Shown here: positions 18,930 through 29,003 of the stretch, one piece after another
How positions within the stretch are numbered: position 1 is the first letter of the stretch
How the letters are laid out: each line of letters begins with the position of its first letter
NCBI RefSeq assembly: GCF_000716875.1
Contig: NZ_JNWQ01000008.1
Coordinates: 1 to 64,000 of the forward strand
DNA from: Streptomyces novaecaesareae
GTDB taxonomy: Bacteria > Actinomycetota > Actinomycetes > Streptomycetales > Streptomycetaceae
Length of the DNA stretch: 64,000 nucleotides
Reading direction: 5' to 3'
Program-made: the position numbers and the translations under genes
Notes under the pieces: generated by a model
Databases searched by the model: none
What the model was told of the DNA's origin: nothing
The model's input: only the letters and a program-made list of their open reading frames with translations

Positions 18930-19823
18930 CTACAGCGCGCGGCGCCCGGCCTGGACGAGCAGCGCGGCGAGCAGCAGGACGGCCGCGGGGGCCGAGACCG
19001 CCACGAGCAGCGCCGGATCCGTCAGCGCGGCGCTCCCGGCCGCCGTACCGTGCGCCCCGCCGTAGGCCCACTCGATGCCGGACTGGAACGGCAGCAGCTC
19101 GGCCGCGCGGGCCAGCCACGGCCTGCCGGTCCGGCGCAGCAGCAGGGCGACGCCGGACTCCAGCAGCGGCGGCAGCGCGCACAGCAGCAGCACCCCGGCG
19201 GCGGCGCTGCGGGTCAGCGATGCGGTCAGCACCCCCGTCCAGGCGGCCACGACGGCCAGCAGGACGAACGCCAGCAGCGCGGCCGGCACCCCGTGGCCGG
19301 CCACCAGCGCGAGCGGGGCGAGGACGCCCGGCAGGTCGGACAGCCCGGACAGCCCGGCGCCGGTCAGCGCCTCGGACACCCGGGCCGACAGCGCGGCGGG
19401 CTCCGCCCAGGCCGCCACCGTCACCCCGCCCGGCAGCGCGAGGTGCACGGCCACCGTGTCGAGCAGCAGGGTGGCCAGCGCCAGCCCCGCCGCCACCAGG
19501 CCGACCACCAGCAGCTTGGCCAGCAGCAGCCGCACCCGGCGCGGGTAGGACACCAGCGAGGCCGGCAGCCCCGGGTGGCGCACCTCGTGCCCGTACGAGA
19601 GTGCGCCCAGCACGCCCGCTCCCAGAGCCGCGAACGGCAGCGGGATCAGCGGGACGGCGGCGGTCAGCAGCCGCACCCCGACGGGAGCGGCCAGCGGGCC
19701 GTCCGGGGCCTGGCCGGCCAGGACGGCCGCCACGGCGACGTCGCCGAGCAGCACGGCGGCGATCAGCAGCCAGGTGGAACGCAGGCCACGCAGTCGGCGC
19801 AGCTCGTAGGCCAGGGCACGCAC
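18930..19823 (-). CDS. ABC transporter permease, ABC-2-like
   Basis: The 297-residue membrane protein opens with MRALAYELRRLRGLRSTWLLIAAVLLGD, the usual start of ABC-2-type permeases that work with a separate ATPase. About six helices follow, and the loop GHEVRHPGLPASLVSYPRRVRLLLAKLL is typical of export permeases. The ATPase gene ends 3 bases upstream on the same strand, so both are one operon. The cargo is unknown. It ends about 200 bp before whiH; no functional link to sporulation is shown. Confidence 0.8.
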   Translation of the reverse strand: MRALAYELRRLRGLRSTWLLIAAVLLGDVAVAAVLAGQAPDGPLAAPVGVRLLTAAVPLIPLPFAALGAGVLGALSYGHEVRHPGLPASLVSYPRRVRLLLAKLLVVGLVAAGLALATLLLDTVAVHLALPGGVTVAAWAEPAALSARVSEALTGAGLSGLSDLPGVLAPLALVAGHGVPAALLAFVLLAVVAAWTGVLTASLTRSAAAGVLLLCALPPLLESGVALLLRRTGRPWLARAAELLPFQSGIEWAYGGAHGTAAGSAALTDPALLVAVSAPAAVLLLAALLVQAGRRAL

Positions 19824-19826
19824 GGT

Positions 19827-21323
19827 TCACTCGCTCCGGTGGTCGTCGGTGGTGGCGGGGGCCGAGGAGGGGGCCGAGGAGGCGGCCGAGGCGGCGGTCG
19901 AGGCCGCGGTCGCGCCCGAGGTGAGGCGGCGGAGCCGGACGGTGTCGTCGGCGAGCAGGTCGGTGCTCTCGTGGCGGCCCCGGGTCCTGACCCGGGCGGA
20001 GTCCGCGGCCGGGAGCAGGTCGTCCCGGAAGAGCCGGTCGACGGCGACGGTGGGGGCCGGCTCGATGGCTGCACCGACCTGTCCGGGCTCGGCGAGCCGG
20101 GGGGCGGGAGTGCCGGGGACCGGGCTGCCGAGGGCTGGGAGCGCGGCGGCGACCACGGCGACGGGCAGCGCGCGGGTGGGCAGGGACGCGTCGCCCTGAC
20201 GGCGGGGCGCCCGGCGCTGTGGGGTGGTGGCGGCCTCGGTGTCGGGTACGGGCTCGGGCTCGCGGGCGGTCGGGGCACCGGGCTCGGTGACCGGCGCGGG
20301 GACACGCTCGATGCCGGGCGCCACGACGGGGACGGGCACGGTGACGGGCTCGGCGGCGGGGTCGGGGCCGGGTTCGGCCTCGGCTGCCGGGCGGACCCGG
20401 AGGTGGCCGGAACGGCCCGAGGCGGTCGGCAGGACGACCCGGGGCGCCGGCTGCTCGACCACCCGGTCGGCCAGCTCGTGCAGCAGGATCCCGTGGCGGT
20501 AGGCGAGTTCGCCGATCTCGGTGCGGTCGATGCCGGCCACCGCCAGGCCCACGCTGCCGTCCCGGCGGACCTCGGCGCCCTGGCTCACCAGCAGGTCCGC
20601 CAGCCGTGCCATCTGCGGCCCCCGGACGGCCACTTCGCGGCTGAGCCTGGTCCTGCGGAACTCCGCGACCGGCTGGTCGGCCACCAGGCGGCCGTGGTCC
20701 AGGGTGACGACCCGGTCCGCGAGCTGCGAGGCCTCCTGCGGGGTGCGGGTGGTCACCAGGACCGTCCCGCCGGCGACGGCGAACGAGCGCAGGAAGAAGT
20801 GGAACCACTCGACGTTGCGCGGCGACAACCCCTCGGTCGGCCCGTCCAGCAGCAGGGTGCCGGGGTCGCCGAGCAGGGCGGCCGCCAGAGCCAGACGGCG
20901 GTGCATGCCGGGCGAGAAGGTGCGCAGCCGCTGCCCGGCGACGGCGGCCAGCCGGGTCTGCTCCAGCAGCTCGTCGGCCCGCCGGGCCGGGACGCCGACG
21001 GCCGCGGCGAGCATCCGCAGGTGGCTGTGTGCCCGGAGGCCCGGGTGCCCGGCGACGGCGGCCACGCCCTCGCCCGGGCCGGGCAGCAGCACGCCGACCT
21101 CGCGCTCGGGGCGGCGGAGCCGGCGGTAGCGACGGCCGTCGAAGAGTGTGACGCCCTGGCCGCGTTCGAGTTCGAGCATCAGCCGCAGCGCGGTGGACTT
21201 GCCCGCGCCCTCGGCACCGAGCAGCGCGGTGACCAGGCCGGGCCGGGCGTCGAAGGTCAGATCCAGTAGCGCGGGCGGGGCGCCCTTGCGGTAGACCTTG
21301 GTCAGTCCGGTGATCTGGATCAT
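19827..21323 (-). CDS. ABC exporter ATPase with long Pro/Ala/Glu-rich C-terminal tail
   Basis: This 498-residue protein has an ABC ATPase in residues 1 to about 225: Walker A LGAEGAGKSTALRL, signature-region LRTFSPGMHRRLALAAALLGDP, Walker B LLLDGPTEGLSP, and VTTRTPQEASQ. Several motifs are degenerate: Walker B ends DGP rather than DEP, the signature reads FSPGM instead of LSGGQ, and the switch His is Thr-Arg (TTRTP). Residues 310-498 form a low-complexity tail rich in Pro, Ala, Val, Glu and Thr. It pairs with the permease gene 3 bases downstream. Reduced ATPase activity or a regulatory tail is possible but unproven. Confidence 0.75.
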   Translation of the reverse strand: MIQITGLTKVYRKGAPPALLDLTFDARPGLVTALLGAEGAGKSTALRLMLELERGQGVTLFDGRRYRRLRRPEREVGVLLPGPGEGVAAVAGHPGLRAHSHLRMLAAAVGVPARRADELLEQTRLAAVAGQRLRTFSPGMHRRLALAAALLGDPGTLLLDGPTEGLSPRNVEWFHFFLRSFAVAGGTVLVTTRTPQEASQLADRVVTLDHGRLVADQPVAEFRRTRLSREVAVRGPQMARLADLLVSQGAEVRRDGSVGLAVAGIDRTEIGELAYRHGILLHELADRVVEQPAPRVVLPTASGRSGHLRVRPAAEAEPGPDPAAEPVTVPVPVVAPGIERVPAPVTEPGAPTAREPEPVPDTEAATTPQRRAPRRQGDASLPTRALPVAVVAAALPALGSPVPGTPAPRLAEPGQVGAAIEPAPTVAVDRLFRDDLLPAADSARVRTRGRHESTDLLADDTVRLRRLTSGATAASTAASAASSAPSSAPATTDDHRSE

Positions 21324-21575
21324 CGCTGGCTGCTCCCATGCCCTCGGCCGACCTGCTCGACGCGGAGCGCCCCGGAGGGGCCGGCAGCGTGTGCCCGCAC
21401 GGCTCCGCGCCAGCACATTAGGGGGCGGCGGCGGCTATTCCGGGCATTACGGGAACGGCACGAGCCCACCGGGCGCCCGCCTCACCCGATCAGGGGAAAG
21501 TCCGATCCTGCGATTCACGGACCCGAGCGCTGTGCAGACGCGGGCAGGAGCCGCTGCCGCCCCTCGTCGCCGTTC

Positions 21576-21854
21576 CTAGCCGGGCGGCCACGGCAGCACC
21601 GGGAGCTGCTCACCGCCGCAGACCGCCCGGAACTCGTCGACGGCGGCCTGGCCCTCGACGGCGAGCACGCCCAGCTGCTCGCGTTCGGTGGCCAGCCTCT
21701 CCTGCACGGAGGCGATCGTCTCGGGCGGGGCCTTCTGGGCCTGCAGCACGGCCAGCTCGTGCTCCGTGGCGGTGGTGGTCGTGTCGAGGCTCTGGTAGTC
21801 GGTCACCAGCCGCTTGATGACGGATCGCTGGTTCGCGCAGTCGTTGATGACCAT
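21576..21854 (-). CDS. Small conserved-looking coiled-coil protein of unknown function
   Basis: I do not recognise this 92-residue protein. The central part (ATEHELAVLQAQKAPPETIASVQERLATEREQLGVLAVEGQAAVDEF) is predicted helical with heptad-like hydrophobic spacing. Two Cys occur, one near each end. The ATG at 21854 has AGGAG seven bases upstream, a good site, so it is likely a real gene. The NUDIX gene ends about 150 bp upstream behind a terminator, so this gene is probably transcribed alone. Confidence 0.6.
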   Translation of the reverse strand: MVINDCANQRSVIKRLVTDYQSLDTTTTATEHELAVLQAQKAPPETIASVQERLATEREQLGVLAVEGQAAVDEFRAVCGGEQLPVLPWPPG

Positions 21855-21964
21855 CACGGGGCTCCTGAGGTCGGGGAGGGCCTTCGGCCCGGCGGCCGAT
21901 GCGTCACCGACACTCTGCGCCGGTGCCCCTGCGGCCGCAGCCAGGCCGGGCCATTCGGCTGCCC

Positions 21965-21992
21965 GGGCCCGTTCTGGGCCCGGAACGGGCCC
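21965..21992 (-). terminator. NUDIX gene terminator
   Basis: GGGCCCGTTC at 21965-21974 pairs perfectly with 21983-21992 around an 8-base loop. An overlapping 18-bp palindrome lies at 21981-21998. It sits just beyond the NUDIX stop at 22006. Confidence 0.75.
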
Positions 21993-22005
21993 GTTCCGGC
22001 GGGGC

Positions 22006-22776
22006 TCAGGACTCCGGGCGGAGCATGGGCGGGTTGAGGACGGTCGCGCCGCCGGCGGTGAACAGCTGGGCCGGGCGGCCGCCCTGGCGCGTCGTCGTAC
22101 CTCCGGAGGGCAGCAGGAAGCCGGGGGTGCCGGTGACCTTGCGGTGGAAGTTCCGCGGGTCCAGCGCCACGCCCCAGACCGCCTCGTACACCCGGCGCAG
22201 CTCGCCGACGGTGAACTCGGTCGGGCAGAAGGCGGTGGCGAGGGAGGAGTACTCGATCTTGGAACGGGCGCGTTCCACACCGTCGGCGAGGATCAGCCCG
22301 TGGTCGAAGGCGAGCGGGACGCCGTCGGCCGGGTTGTCTCCCAGGAGCTCGCCGACCGGGGCCCAGCGCGCGCTGCTGGCGTCGCCGCCGGCCCGGGGCG
22401 TCGGCAGGTCGGGGGCGAGCACCAGGTAGGCGACGCTCACCACGCGCATCCGGGGGTCGCGCTGCGGGTGGCCGTAGGTGGCGAGCTGCTCCAGGTGGGC
22501 ACCGGCGGCGCCGGGGCCGACCGCGTCGTGGCCGGGGGCCGAGTGCGCGCGCAGGCCGGTCTCCTCGGCCAGCTCCCGGGAGGCGGCCTCGGCCAGGCCC
22601 TCGTCCGGGCGGACGAAGCCGCCGGGCAGTGCCCAGTACCCCTGGAAGGGCGGCTCGCCGCGTCTGACCAGCAGGGCGCAGAGCGAGTGGTCGCGCACCG
22701 TCAGCACCACCAGGTCAACCGTGACAGCGAACGGGGGGAAGGCCGACGGATCGTAGCGCGACATGGCGACGATCAT
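22006..22776 (-). CDS. NUDIX-domain protein with C-terminal winged helix, NrtR-like regulator
   Basis: The 256-residue protein begins with a NUDIX domain: [28 protein letters not shown] gives the box GX5EX7REUXEEXG with consensus residues present. The C-terminal 80 residues ([32 protein letters not shown]) form the winged helix of NrtR-type regulators, which bind ADP-ribose-like ligands and repress NAD or sugar metabolism genes. It is transcribed alone with its own terminator. The ATG at 22776 has AGAGA five bases upstream; an ATG at 22764 gives 252 residues. An imperfect palindrome covers the start region and may be its own operator. Target genes are not in view. Confidence 0.82.
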   Translation of the reverse strand: MIVAMSRYDPSAFPPFAVTVDLVVLTVRDHSLCALLVRRGEPPFQGYWALPGGFVRPDEGLAEAASRELAEETGLRAHSAPGHDAVGPGAAGAHLEQLATYGHPQRDPRMRVVSVAYLVLAPDLPTPRAGGDASSARWAPVGELLGDNPADGVPLAFDHGLILADGVERARSKIEYSSLATAFCPTEFTVGELRRVYEAVWGVALDPRNFHRKVTGTPGFLLPSGGTTTRQGGRPAQLFTAGGATVLNPPMLRPES

Positions 22777-22796
22777 AGTCGTCTCTCTGACGATAA
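22776..22796. promoter_or_regulatory. Imperfect palindrome at the NUDIX regulator start
   Basis: TAGTCGTC-TCTCT-GACGATAA is a 21-bp dyad with six of eight arm positions paired. It abuts the ATG at 22776, so binding there would block initiation. Autoregulation is inference. Confidence 0.5.
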
Positions 22797-22976
22797 GCAC
22801 AGGCCTGCGCGCAGGCCCGGCTGTGGACCGCGCGGGGCCGGTGACCGGCCCGCCCGGCACGGTTCGCGCACGGGCGGGCGGGGACTCGCGGGCGCCGGGC
22901 GCCGTGGTGGTGTCACCCGCGGGGAGCCACCCATACGGCGCGGCCGCGCCGGGCTGTGCCGGGCCGCGGCGAGCGG

Positions 22977-25106
22977 TCAGCGGGCGACGAGCTGTAGGTC
23001 CGCCGATGCCTCCTCGACCATCGCGACCCCGATCCGGCTGACCCGGACCGAGAAGGGCTCACCGGCCACCCGCAGTCCGGTCAGCTCCAGCTCACCGAGC
23101 GGCGCGGTGCTGGCCGGACGGACCAGGACCCGGCCGCCCGGGACGTCGGGCCGGACCCCGGCGAGGGCGAACACCGCGTGCGCGGCACCGGCCGCGGAGA
23201 CCGCCGCCGGGCGGCACGCGGCCGGGTGCGGCACGGGCGGGCAGCCGGAGGTGCGCTGCTCCCCCGCGTACATCTCCGGCAGCCGGCCCTCGAAGTGGGC
23301 ACCCGCGGCGAGCAGGCCCTCCAGTAGTGCCCCCGCCTCGTTCTCGTGGCCGGCCTCGGCGAGACCGGCGATCGCCAGCGCCGTCTCGTGGACCCGCACC
23401 GCGCCGCCGCGGTGGCCCAGCGGGTTGAAGCGCGGGGACTTGGCGCTCAGGGTCCGCAGGCCCCAGCCGCTGTCCAGCTCCGGCGCGACCAGGCGCTGGG
23501 CGAACAGCCGGGTCTGCTCGCGGTCCAGCAGACTCTCGTGCCGGCCCCCGTCGGCCGCGAGCCCGGTGTCCAGCAGGTGCACCAGGGAGGAGGTGAGGGC
23601 GGGCAGCGCCTGGCCGCCCGGGGCGAGCCCGGCGGCGGGGCGGCCGCCGGAGAGGTCGTCGATCCAGAACCGATCGCGGAAGCGCCCGCGCAGCCCGGCG
23701 GCCCAGCCTCGCCAGTCCTCGGCGCCCGGGCGGCCGAAGGCCTCCAGCAGTTCGGCGCCGTGCAGGGCGGCGCGGTGGGCCTGCGCCTGGACCTCGGCGC
23801 GGGCGGCGACGGGGTGGGCGGAGCGCTCCTCGACCGGGCGGCTCAGGTCGGTGACGAAGCCGTCGACCAGGCCCTCGCGCAGGGCGGCCAGGGCCCGCTC
23901 GGCGGCCGGGAGCAGCTCGGCGACCTCCGCCCGGGGCAGGCCCCAGCGCCAGGCCTCGGCCAGCACCGTGACGAACAGCAGGGTCGCCTCGGTCGCGGTG
24001 CAGGTGGGCGGCAGCTCCGGGCCGCCGTGCCGCAGGGCGCCGGGCAGCAGGCCCTCGGTACGGCCCGGGGCGGCCGGCTGCTGGCGGCGGGCCAGCGCCC
24101 GGAGGGTGCCGGCGGCCAGGCGAGTACCCAGCGGCAGGGTCAGCCGGGCGGCCCAGAGCGCGTCGGCCGGGGCGAGGCCGAAGCGCCAGGGCGCGCCGGA
24201 GGCCGCGTAGAGGTCGGTCGGGCGGTCCGGGTCGGCGAACAGCAGCCCGCCGAGGGCGTCCAGGGACCGGGAGACCAGCGGGGCCGCCCGGGAGTCGTCG
24301 CTGCGGACCTCTGGCTCGGACCACGGCAGCGGGACGCCGGTGCCGCGCCCGCCCGGTGGACGGGGGCCGGTGGCGACGCTCTCCAGCTCGGTGCGCAGCT
24401 CGACCGACCAGCGGGCACCGGGCTGGACCTCCAGGTCCCAGCGGAGCACCCCGGCACCGGCCAGGACGGCGTGCGGGGAGGGCTTGGCGCTGACCACCGC
24501 ACTGTGCACCGGGCCCGTCCAGCGCAGCCCGGCGGACTGCACCTGGCCCGGCAGGTCGGGCGGGCGGTGCCCGGCGGCGATCTCGGCGACCGGGCCGAGG
24601 TCGGTGCCGAGGGCGATCTCCAGCGGCAGCCGGGCGGGCCGCGGACCGGTGTTGCGCACGACGACGGTCTCCACGCCGTCCGCGTGGCGAAGCCGCTCGA
24701 CGGTGAGTGCCGGGTCCGGGTCCGGGTCTCCGGGGAGGCGCACGGCGCCCAGGAACCGGGCCTGGGCGGTGCTGGTCAGGGTGCCCTGGAGCGGCAGCGG
24801 TTCCATGCCGCCCAGCCGCAGCTCCATCCGGGCGAGCGCCCGCACGCCGTTGCGGTAGAAGCCGTGCAGGCCGTGGCCGCGCAGTTGGCCGTCGGGGCCG
24901 GAGGCGGCCATCGCCGGGGCGTTGACGCAGATCACCGCCTGGTGGACGGCGGGGGGCTGCGGGCGCGGCGGGGCCGTGGGGCGGCCCGGGCCGGCGGGTG
25001 CGCCCGCGGGCCCCGGGGCCGGAACCTGGTCGGGACGGCCGACCGGTCTCGGCGCGCCGACCACGCTCTCGGCCGGCATGGCCTGTAGTGGCCTCATGGC
25101 GGTCAC
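22977..25106 (-). CDS. Glycogen-debranching-enzyme N-terminal-domain protein, amylo-alpha-1,6-glucosidase-like
   Basis: The 709-residue protein has a Pro/Ala/Gly-rich leader of about 50 residues. A beta-rich region like the bacterial glycogen debranching N-terminal domain follows ([54 protein letters not shown]). The all-helical C-terminal half resembles an (alpha/alpha)6 glucosidase domain ([43 protein letters not shown]). These proteins trim alpha-1,6 branches or related glycans; catalytic residues cannot be assigned with certainty here. No export signal is evident. The GTG start follows GGAGGAG by 6 bases. It is monocistronic between the NUDIX gene and a 749-bp gene-free stretch. Confidence 0.75.
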   Translation of the reverse strand: MTAMRPLQAMPAESVVGAPRPVGRPDQVPAPGPAGAPAGPGRPTAPPRPQPPAVHQAVICVNAPAMAASGPDGQLRGHGLHGFYRNGVRALARMELRLGGMEPLPLQGTLTSTAQARFLGAVRLPGDPDPDPALTVERLRHADGVETVVVRNTGPRPARLPLEIALGTDLGPVAEIAAGHRPPDLPGQVQSAGLRWTGPVHSAVVSAKPSPHAVLAGAGVLRWDLEVQPGARWSVELRTELESVATGPRPPGGRGTGVPLPWSEPEVRSDDSRAAPLVSRSLDALGGLLFADPDRPTDLYAASGAPWRFGLAPADALWAARLTLPLGTRLAAGTLRALARRQQPAAPGRTEGLLPGALRHGGPELPPTCTATEATLLFVTVLAEAWRWGLPRAEVAELLPAAERALAALREGLVDGFVTDLSRPVEERSAHPVAARAEVQAQAHRAALHGAELLEAFGRPGAEDWRGWAAGLRGRFRDRFWIDDLSGGRPAAGLAPGGQALPALTSSLVHLLDTGLAADGGRHESLLDREQTRLFAQRLVAPELDSGWGLRTLSAKSPRFNPLGHRGGAVRVHETALAIAGLAEAGHENEAGALLEGLLAAGAHFEGRLPEMYAGEQRTSGCPPVPHPAACRPAAVSAAGAAHAVFALAGVRPDVPGGRVLVRPASTAPLGELELTGLRVAGEPFSVRVSRIGVAMVEEASADLQLVAR

Positions 25107-25855
25107 CGGACTCTCCTCCCCTAGGCGGTCCGGTGGCCGGGTCAGGCCGGTGGGCCGCGAGCATGCTCGATCGCGTGCTGATGGTGCCGGGCCGGCGGGG
25201 TTTCCCGTCGGCTGCTGTGCCGTGTCTGGCCGTACCCGGTGCCGGGTCGTGCCATGCGGCGCTCGGTACCGGGCCGGTACCGGCTCGCCGCGCCTTCGTG
25301 CCGGGGCCGCCACCGCGCCCGGCACGCCGTCAGGTCCGGTGCCCCGGCCTGCCGGTCACGCCCTGCCCCCGTGGCCCTCGCCCGCAGGCCGGGCCGGCCG
25401 TCGGGCGGCCGCTGCCGGCGCCGGTGCCGCACCTGGCCGTCGGCCGCTGTCAGCGCCCGGGGCAGCCGGCCCCGTGCCGCCGGGCGGACTCCGTCCGGGC
25501 GCGGGGCCCCCGGGGTGAACGCCGCGCACCGCTGCCAGGTCACGCCCCGCGACGAGCGCCGCTGGTCGGGCCCGGGACCGCCGGGCGGTCGTGCCGCTTC
25601 CGTCGGGACGTCACCGGGGCGTCGCCGGTGGCCCTTCGCCGTCTGCGGCGGGGGCCCGGCTCCGGGCTCGCGGGCCGTCACCTGCGGGGCTCCGGCCCGA
25701 GCCGACCGGTACCGGCCGCCCGGTCGGGTGAACGGGGGCGGTCGAACCGGCGCTCGACCGCCGCCAGGATACGGTGCGGGGGTCGCGGCCCCCGCACCCG
25801 GTGATCCCGTGAACCGCGACGCCACCGCTGTGACCAGCAGAGACCGAGGAGTTGC
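25107..25855. other. 749-bp GC-rich region without a recognisable gene
   Basis: This is the longest non-coding stretch in the window. Open frames run through it on several strands, but none gives a protein pattern I recognise, and the compositions look like frame shadows (Arg/Pro/Gly-rich). It must contain the promoters of the divergent debranching-like gene and the plus-strand aminopeptidase. GAGG at 25848-25851 precedes the aminopeptidase ATG. A degraded gene or a small RNA cannot be excluded. Confidence 0.4.
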
Positions 25856-27169
25856 ATGTCCACCGTCAGCCGGCTGCCCGGGATTGTCACGACCGACCAC
25901 GTCTTCCAGGTCCCCCTCGACCACGCCGCCCCGCAGGGCGAGCAGATCGAGGTGTACGCCCGTGAGGTGGTGGCCGTCGGCCGCGAGCGGGACGACCTGC
26001 CCTGGATGGTCTTTCTCCAGGGCGGGCCCGGCGGCAAGGCCGCCCGTCCGCTCGGCCGGGACTCCTGGCTGGAGCGCGCCCTGGACGACTACCGGGTGCT
26101 CCTGCTCGACCAGCGCGGCACCGGACGGTCCACGCCCGCGACCCGGCAGACCCTCGCCCGGCGCGGCGGCCCGCAGGAGCAGGCGGACTACCTGGCCCAC
26201 TTCCGCGCGGACTCGATCGTCCGGGACGCCGAGCTGATCCGCACCCGGCTGCTGGGCGCCGACCGGCGCTGGAGCGTGCTCGGCCAGAGCTTCGGCGGCT
26301 TCTGCACCCTCACCTACCTCTCCATCGCCCCCGAGGGCCTGACCGAGGCCTTCATCACCGGCGGTCTGGCCGGCCTCGGCAGCTCCGCCGACGACGTCTA
26401 CCGCGCCGCGTACCCGCGCGTCGTCGGCAAGAACGAGGGCCACTACGCCCGGTTCCCACAGGACGTCGAGGTGGTGCGCCGGATCGCCGCCCACCTCGCG
26501 GACTCCCCCGCGACGCTGCCGGACGGCGGGCTGCTCACCGTCGAGGCCTTCCAGGCCCTCGGGCTGCTGCTCGGGGGCGGCAGCGGCTCCGGCGTCCTGC
26601 ACTACCTGCTGGAGGAGGCCTGGGTGGAGGGCGCGGCCGGGCCCGAGCTGTCCGACACCTTCCTGGCCGGGGCCCAGGCCCAGCTCTCCTTCGCGGGCGG
26701 CCCGCTGTACGCCGTGCTGCACGAGTCGATCTACGGCCAGCGGTCGGTGGACCAGGGCGGCACCGCCTGGTCGGCCGAGCGGATCCGCAAGGAGTTCCCG
26801 CAGTTCGACGCCCGGGCCGCGCTGGCGGGCGACGGACCGGTGCTGTTCACCGGGGAGATGATCTACCCCTGGATGTTCGACACCGATCCGGCGCTGCGCC
26901 CGCTGAAGGAGACCGCGGAGCTGCTCGCCGCCCGCACGGACTGGCCCGACCTGTACGACCGCGAGCGGCTGGCCGCCAACAGCGTGCCGGTCGTGGCGGC
27001 GGTGTACCACGACGACATGTACGTGGACACCGCCGACTCGCTGGAGACCGCCCGCTCGGTGCGCGGCCTGCGGACCTGGATCACCAACGAGTGGGAGCAC
27101 GACGGCCTGCGGGCGAGCGGCGGCAAGGTGCTGGACCGCCTGATCAAGATGGCGCACGGCGAGGCGTAG
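25856..27169 (+). CDS. Prolyl aminopeptidase, alpha/beta hydrolase family S33
   Basis: The 437-residue enzyme has the proline-iminopeptidase pattern: oxyanion segment FLQGGPGGKAARP near residue 60, DYRVLLLDQRGTGRSTPAT, nucleophile Ser in VLGQSFGGFCTLTYL (about residue 148), and a late catalytic His in NEWEHDGLRASGGK (about residue 413). A large helical cap domain lies between. It releases N-terminal proline from peptides. No signal peptide is present, so it should be cytosolic. It is transcribed alone and converges with the DUF4192 gene. Confidence 0.9.
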   Translation: MSTVSRLPGIVTTDHVFQVPLDHAAPQGEQIEVYAREVVAVGRERDDLPWMVFLQGGPGGKAARPLGRDSWLERALDDYRVLLLDQRGTGRSTPATRQTLARRGGPQEQADYLAHFRADSIVRDAELIRTRLLGADRRWSVLGQSFGGFCTLTYLSIAPEGLTEAFITGGLAGLGSSADDVYRAAYPRVVGKNEGHYARFPQDVEVVRRIAAHLADSPATLPDGGLLTVEAFQALGLLLGGGSGSGVLHYLLEEAWVEGAAGPELSDTFLAGAQAQLSFAGGPLYAVLHESIYGQRSVDQGGTAWSAERIRKEFPQFDARAALAGDGPVLFTGEMIYPWMFDTDPALRPLKETAELLAARTDWPDLYDRERLAANSVPVVAAVYHDDMYVDTADSLETARSVRGLRTWITNEWEHDGLRASGGKVLDRLIKMAHGEA

Positions 27170-27215
27170 CGGCCGGAGGACCGGCGCGGCGCCGAGTGGC
27201 CCGGTGCGCACGGTG

Positions 27216-28784
27216 TCAGTGCGCACGCCGGCCTCCTCTCGCCGCCCGCCGGACGCCCCGGCACCGGTGGAGGCCGCTCCCGGCGCGGACGGCGGACGCG
27301 CACGCCGCCACGCGGCCGAGCCGCAGGCCCCGGGCGGACCGTTCCCCCGCCGCCCGGGCGCACCCGGGCGCCGTGGCCCGACCCGGTGCGGGCAGCAGGG
27401 CGACCGCCCCGGAGCCGCTCCCGTCCGGCGCCGGCCCGCCGGGGCGCTGGAGGCCGCCCGGGCCGGGCTCGGCCGGTGTCGGCGCCGTGGGCGTCGGCGT
27501 GCCCTTCCGCCGACCGCCCCTGCGACGGCGCCGCGCACCGGTGCCCCCGCTGGGCCGCTCATCCGCCGCCTCGGCCATCTCGGCCGCCAGGCCCCCCGGG
27601 GCTGCCGGGGCCGCCGGGGCCGCCGGGGCGGCGGGCTCCGGGTCCGCTCCGCCGGCGGGCGGCGGCGGTTCGTCGGCGTGGGTCGACGCGGGCGCGGACT
27701 CCTCTCGCCGCCGCCGCTGGGCCTCGACGGCGGCGAGCAGCGCCCCGGGCGTCATGCCGTCGTTCAGTGACTCGTAGAGCAGCTCGGCCAGCAGGTAGTC
27801 CGGGGCGAGCCGCAGCGCGTGGCCGAGCACGACGCGGGCCGTCGCCGTGTCCCCCGCGACCCAGGAGGCCCAGGCCAGCAGGGTGAGCGGGGCCACCGCG
27901 CAGCCCTCGTACGGCGGCACGGCATGCCGGGCGAGGAAGCGCCAGAGCCGCTCGGCGGGAGCCAGCTCCTCGGGGCGGGCGTACTCGACACCGCGGTCCC
28001 GGACGATCCGGTCCTGCAGGGCGAACAGCAGCCGGGCCGTCCGATCCGGGTCGAGCTCCCGGGCGCCCGCCGCGAACTCGGCGACGGCCTGGTCGAGCAG
28101 GGCGATGCCCCGCTCGCGGGAGAGGGCGCCCGCGGCCGCCTCGGCCCGGACGAGCGCCTCGCGCTGGGGTGCGTCCTGCGGCGGGCCGATCGGGACCAGC
28201 CCGCCGATGATCGCCTTCCGGCTGCCGCGCGGAACCAGGCCGGCGACCGTCGCGGCGGCGGCTGCCGGGCCCGGGCCGGGACCGCGCCGCACCGGGTTGC
28301 CCGCCGGATCGCAGCAGCCGTCGCCGCGGCAGAGGAAGGACCACCAGCGGCCGTCCGAGACGCACAGCGACTCCTTGACCGCGACTCCTCGGCGCCCGAA
28401 GGCCGCCCGGAGGCCGTCCGCCAGCGGCCGCAGGCCGTCCACCACCGGCGGGGCGTGCGCCGTGCCGGGATCCTGGCACAGGTAGAGCAGCACCTGGAGC
28501 GGCCGGGAGCCGTGCCGTTCGGAGAGGGCGACCAGCAGGGCGGCCGTCTCCTCCGCGGCGGCCGGCCACTGCTCGGGCGAGGCCGGGAGGTCCGCCCGAA
28601 CCAGCCCGCCCTGGTGCAGCTCGGGGCCCTGGAGGCCGACCGCGACGATGCTGTCGTCGGGGTAGAACCCCAGGAGGTAGGGCAGCAGCTCGGCCATGTC
28701 GGCCGGACCGCGCATGACGACCGGCCGGTGCTCGGAGGCCGGGCCGAGGGACAGAATGACGTGTTCGTTGTTCATCGCGTTCAT
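27216..28784 (-). CDS. DUF4192 domain protein
   Basis: The 522-residue protein begins with MRGPADMAELLPYLLGFYPDDSIVAVGLQG (after about 25 residues), the signature start of DUF4192, an actinobacterial family of unknown function. The domain continues to about residue 340 with conserved Trp and Asp positions (VGWLAWRR-like SWVAGDTATARVVLGHALRLAPDYLLAELL). The last 150 residues are low-complexity Arg/Pro/Gly/Ala with an RRRRRGGRRK cluster, probably disordered and possibly nucleic-acid binding. Start choice is weak: ATGs at 28784 and 28775 both lack a strong ribosome site. It is divergent from recQ. Confidence 0.8.
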   Translation of the reverse strand: MNAMNNEHVILSLGPASEHRPVVMRGPADMAELLPYLLGFYPDDSIVAVGLQGPELHQGGLVRADLPASPEQWPAAAEETAALLVALSERHGSRPLQVLLYLCQDPGTAHAPPVVDGLRPLADGLRAAFGRRGVAVKESLCVSDGRWWSFLCRGDGCCDPAGNPVRRGPGPGPAAAAATVAGLVPRGSRKAIIGGLVPIGPPQDAPQREALVRAEAAAGALSRERGIALLDQAVAEFAAGARELDPDRTARLLFALQDRIVRDRGVEYARPEELAPAERLWRFLARHAVPPYEGCAVAPLTLLAWASWVAGDTATARVVLGHALRLAPDYLLAELLYESLNDGMTPGALLAAVEAQRRRREESAPASTHADEPPPPAGGADPEPAAPAAPAAPAAPGGLAAEMAEAADERPSGGTGARRRRRGGRRKGTPTPTAPTPAEPGPGGLQRPGGPAPDGSGSGAVALLPAPGRATAPGCARAAGERSARGLRLGRVAACASAVRAGSGLHRCRGVRRAARGGRRAH

Positions 28785-29003
28785 GGCCGCAAGAGTGGAC
28801 GCAATCCGCGAACGGCGCCGAAACCGACTTTTTTCTGTGGATAACTCCGCCTCCGAATTTCCCTTCACTCATTCGGAGCAAGCGACACTCCCACCACAGG
28901 GTGGTTTTTGACTGCCGTTCAGCGGACCAGCGGATGAAATACACCCCGGCTTCCCCTCCTCCACCTCCCCCGCATTCGCCGCTTGTCGGCGGCACGGGGT
29001 TAC

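Noticed and set aside
25142..27562. Long minus-strand open frame across the aminopeptidase
   Set aside because: It is the shadow of the aminopeptidase coding strand; composition is low-complexity and no domain is recognisable.
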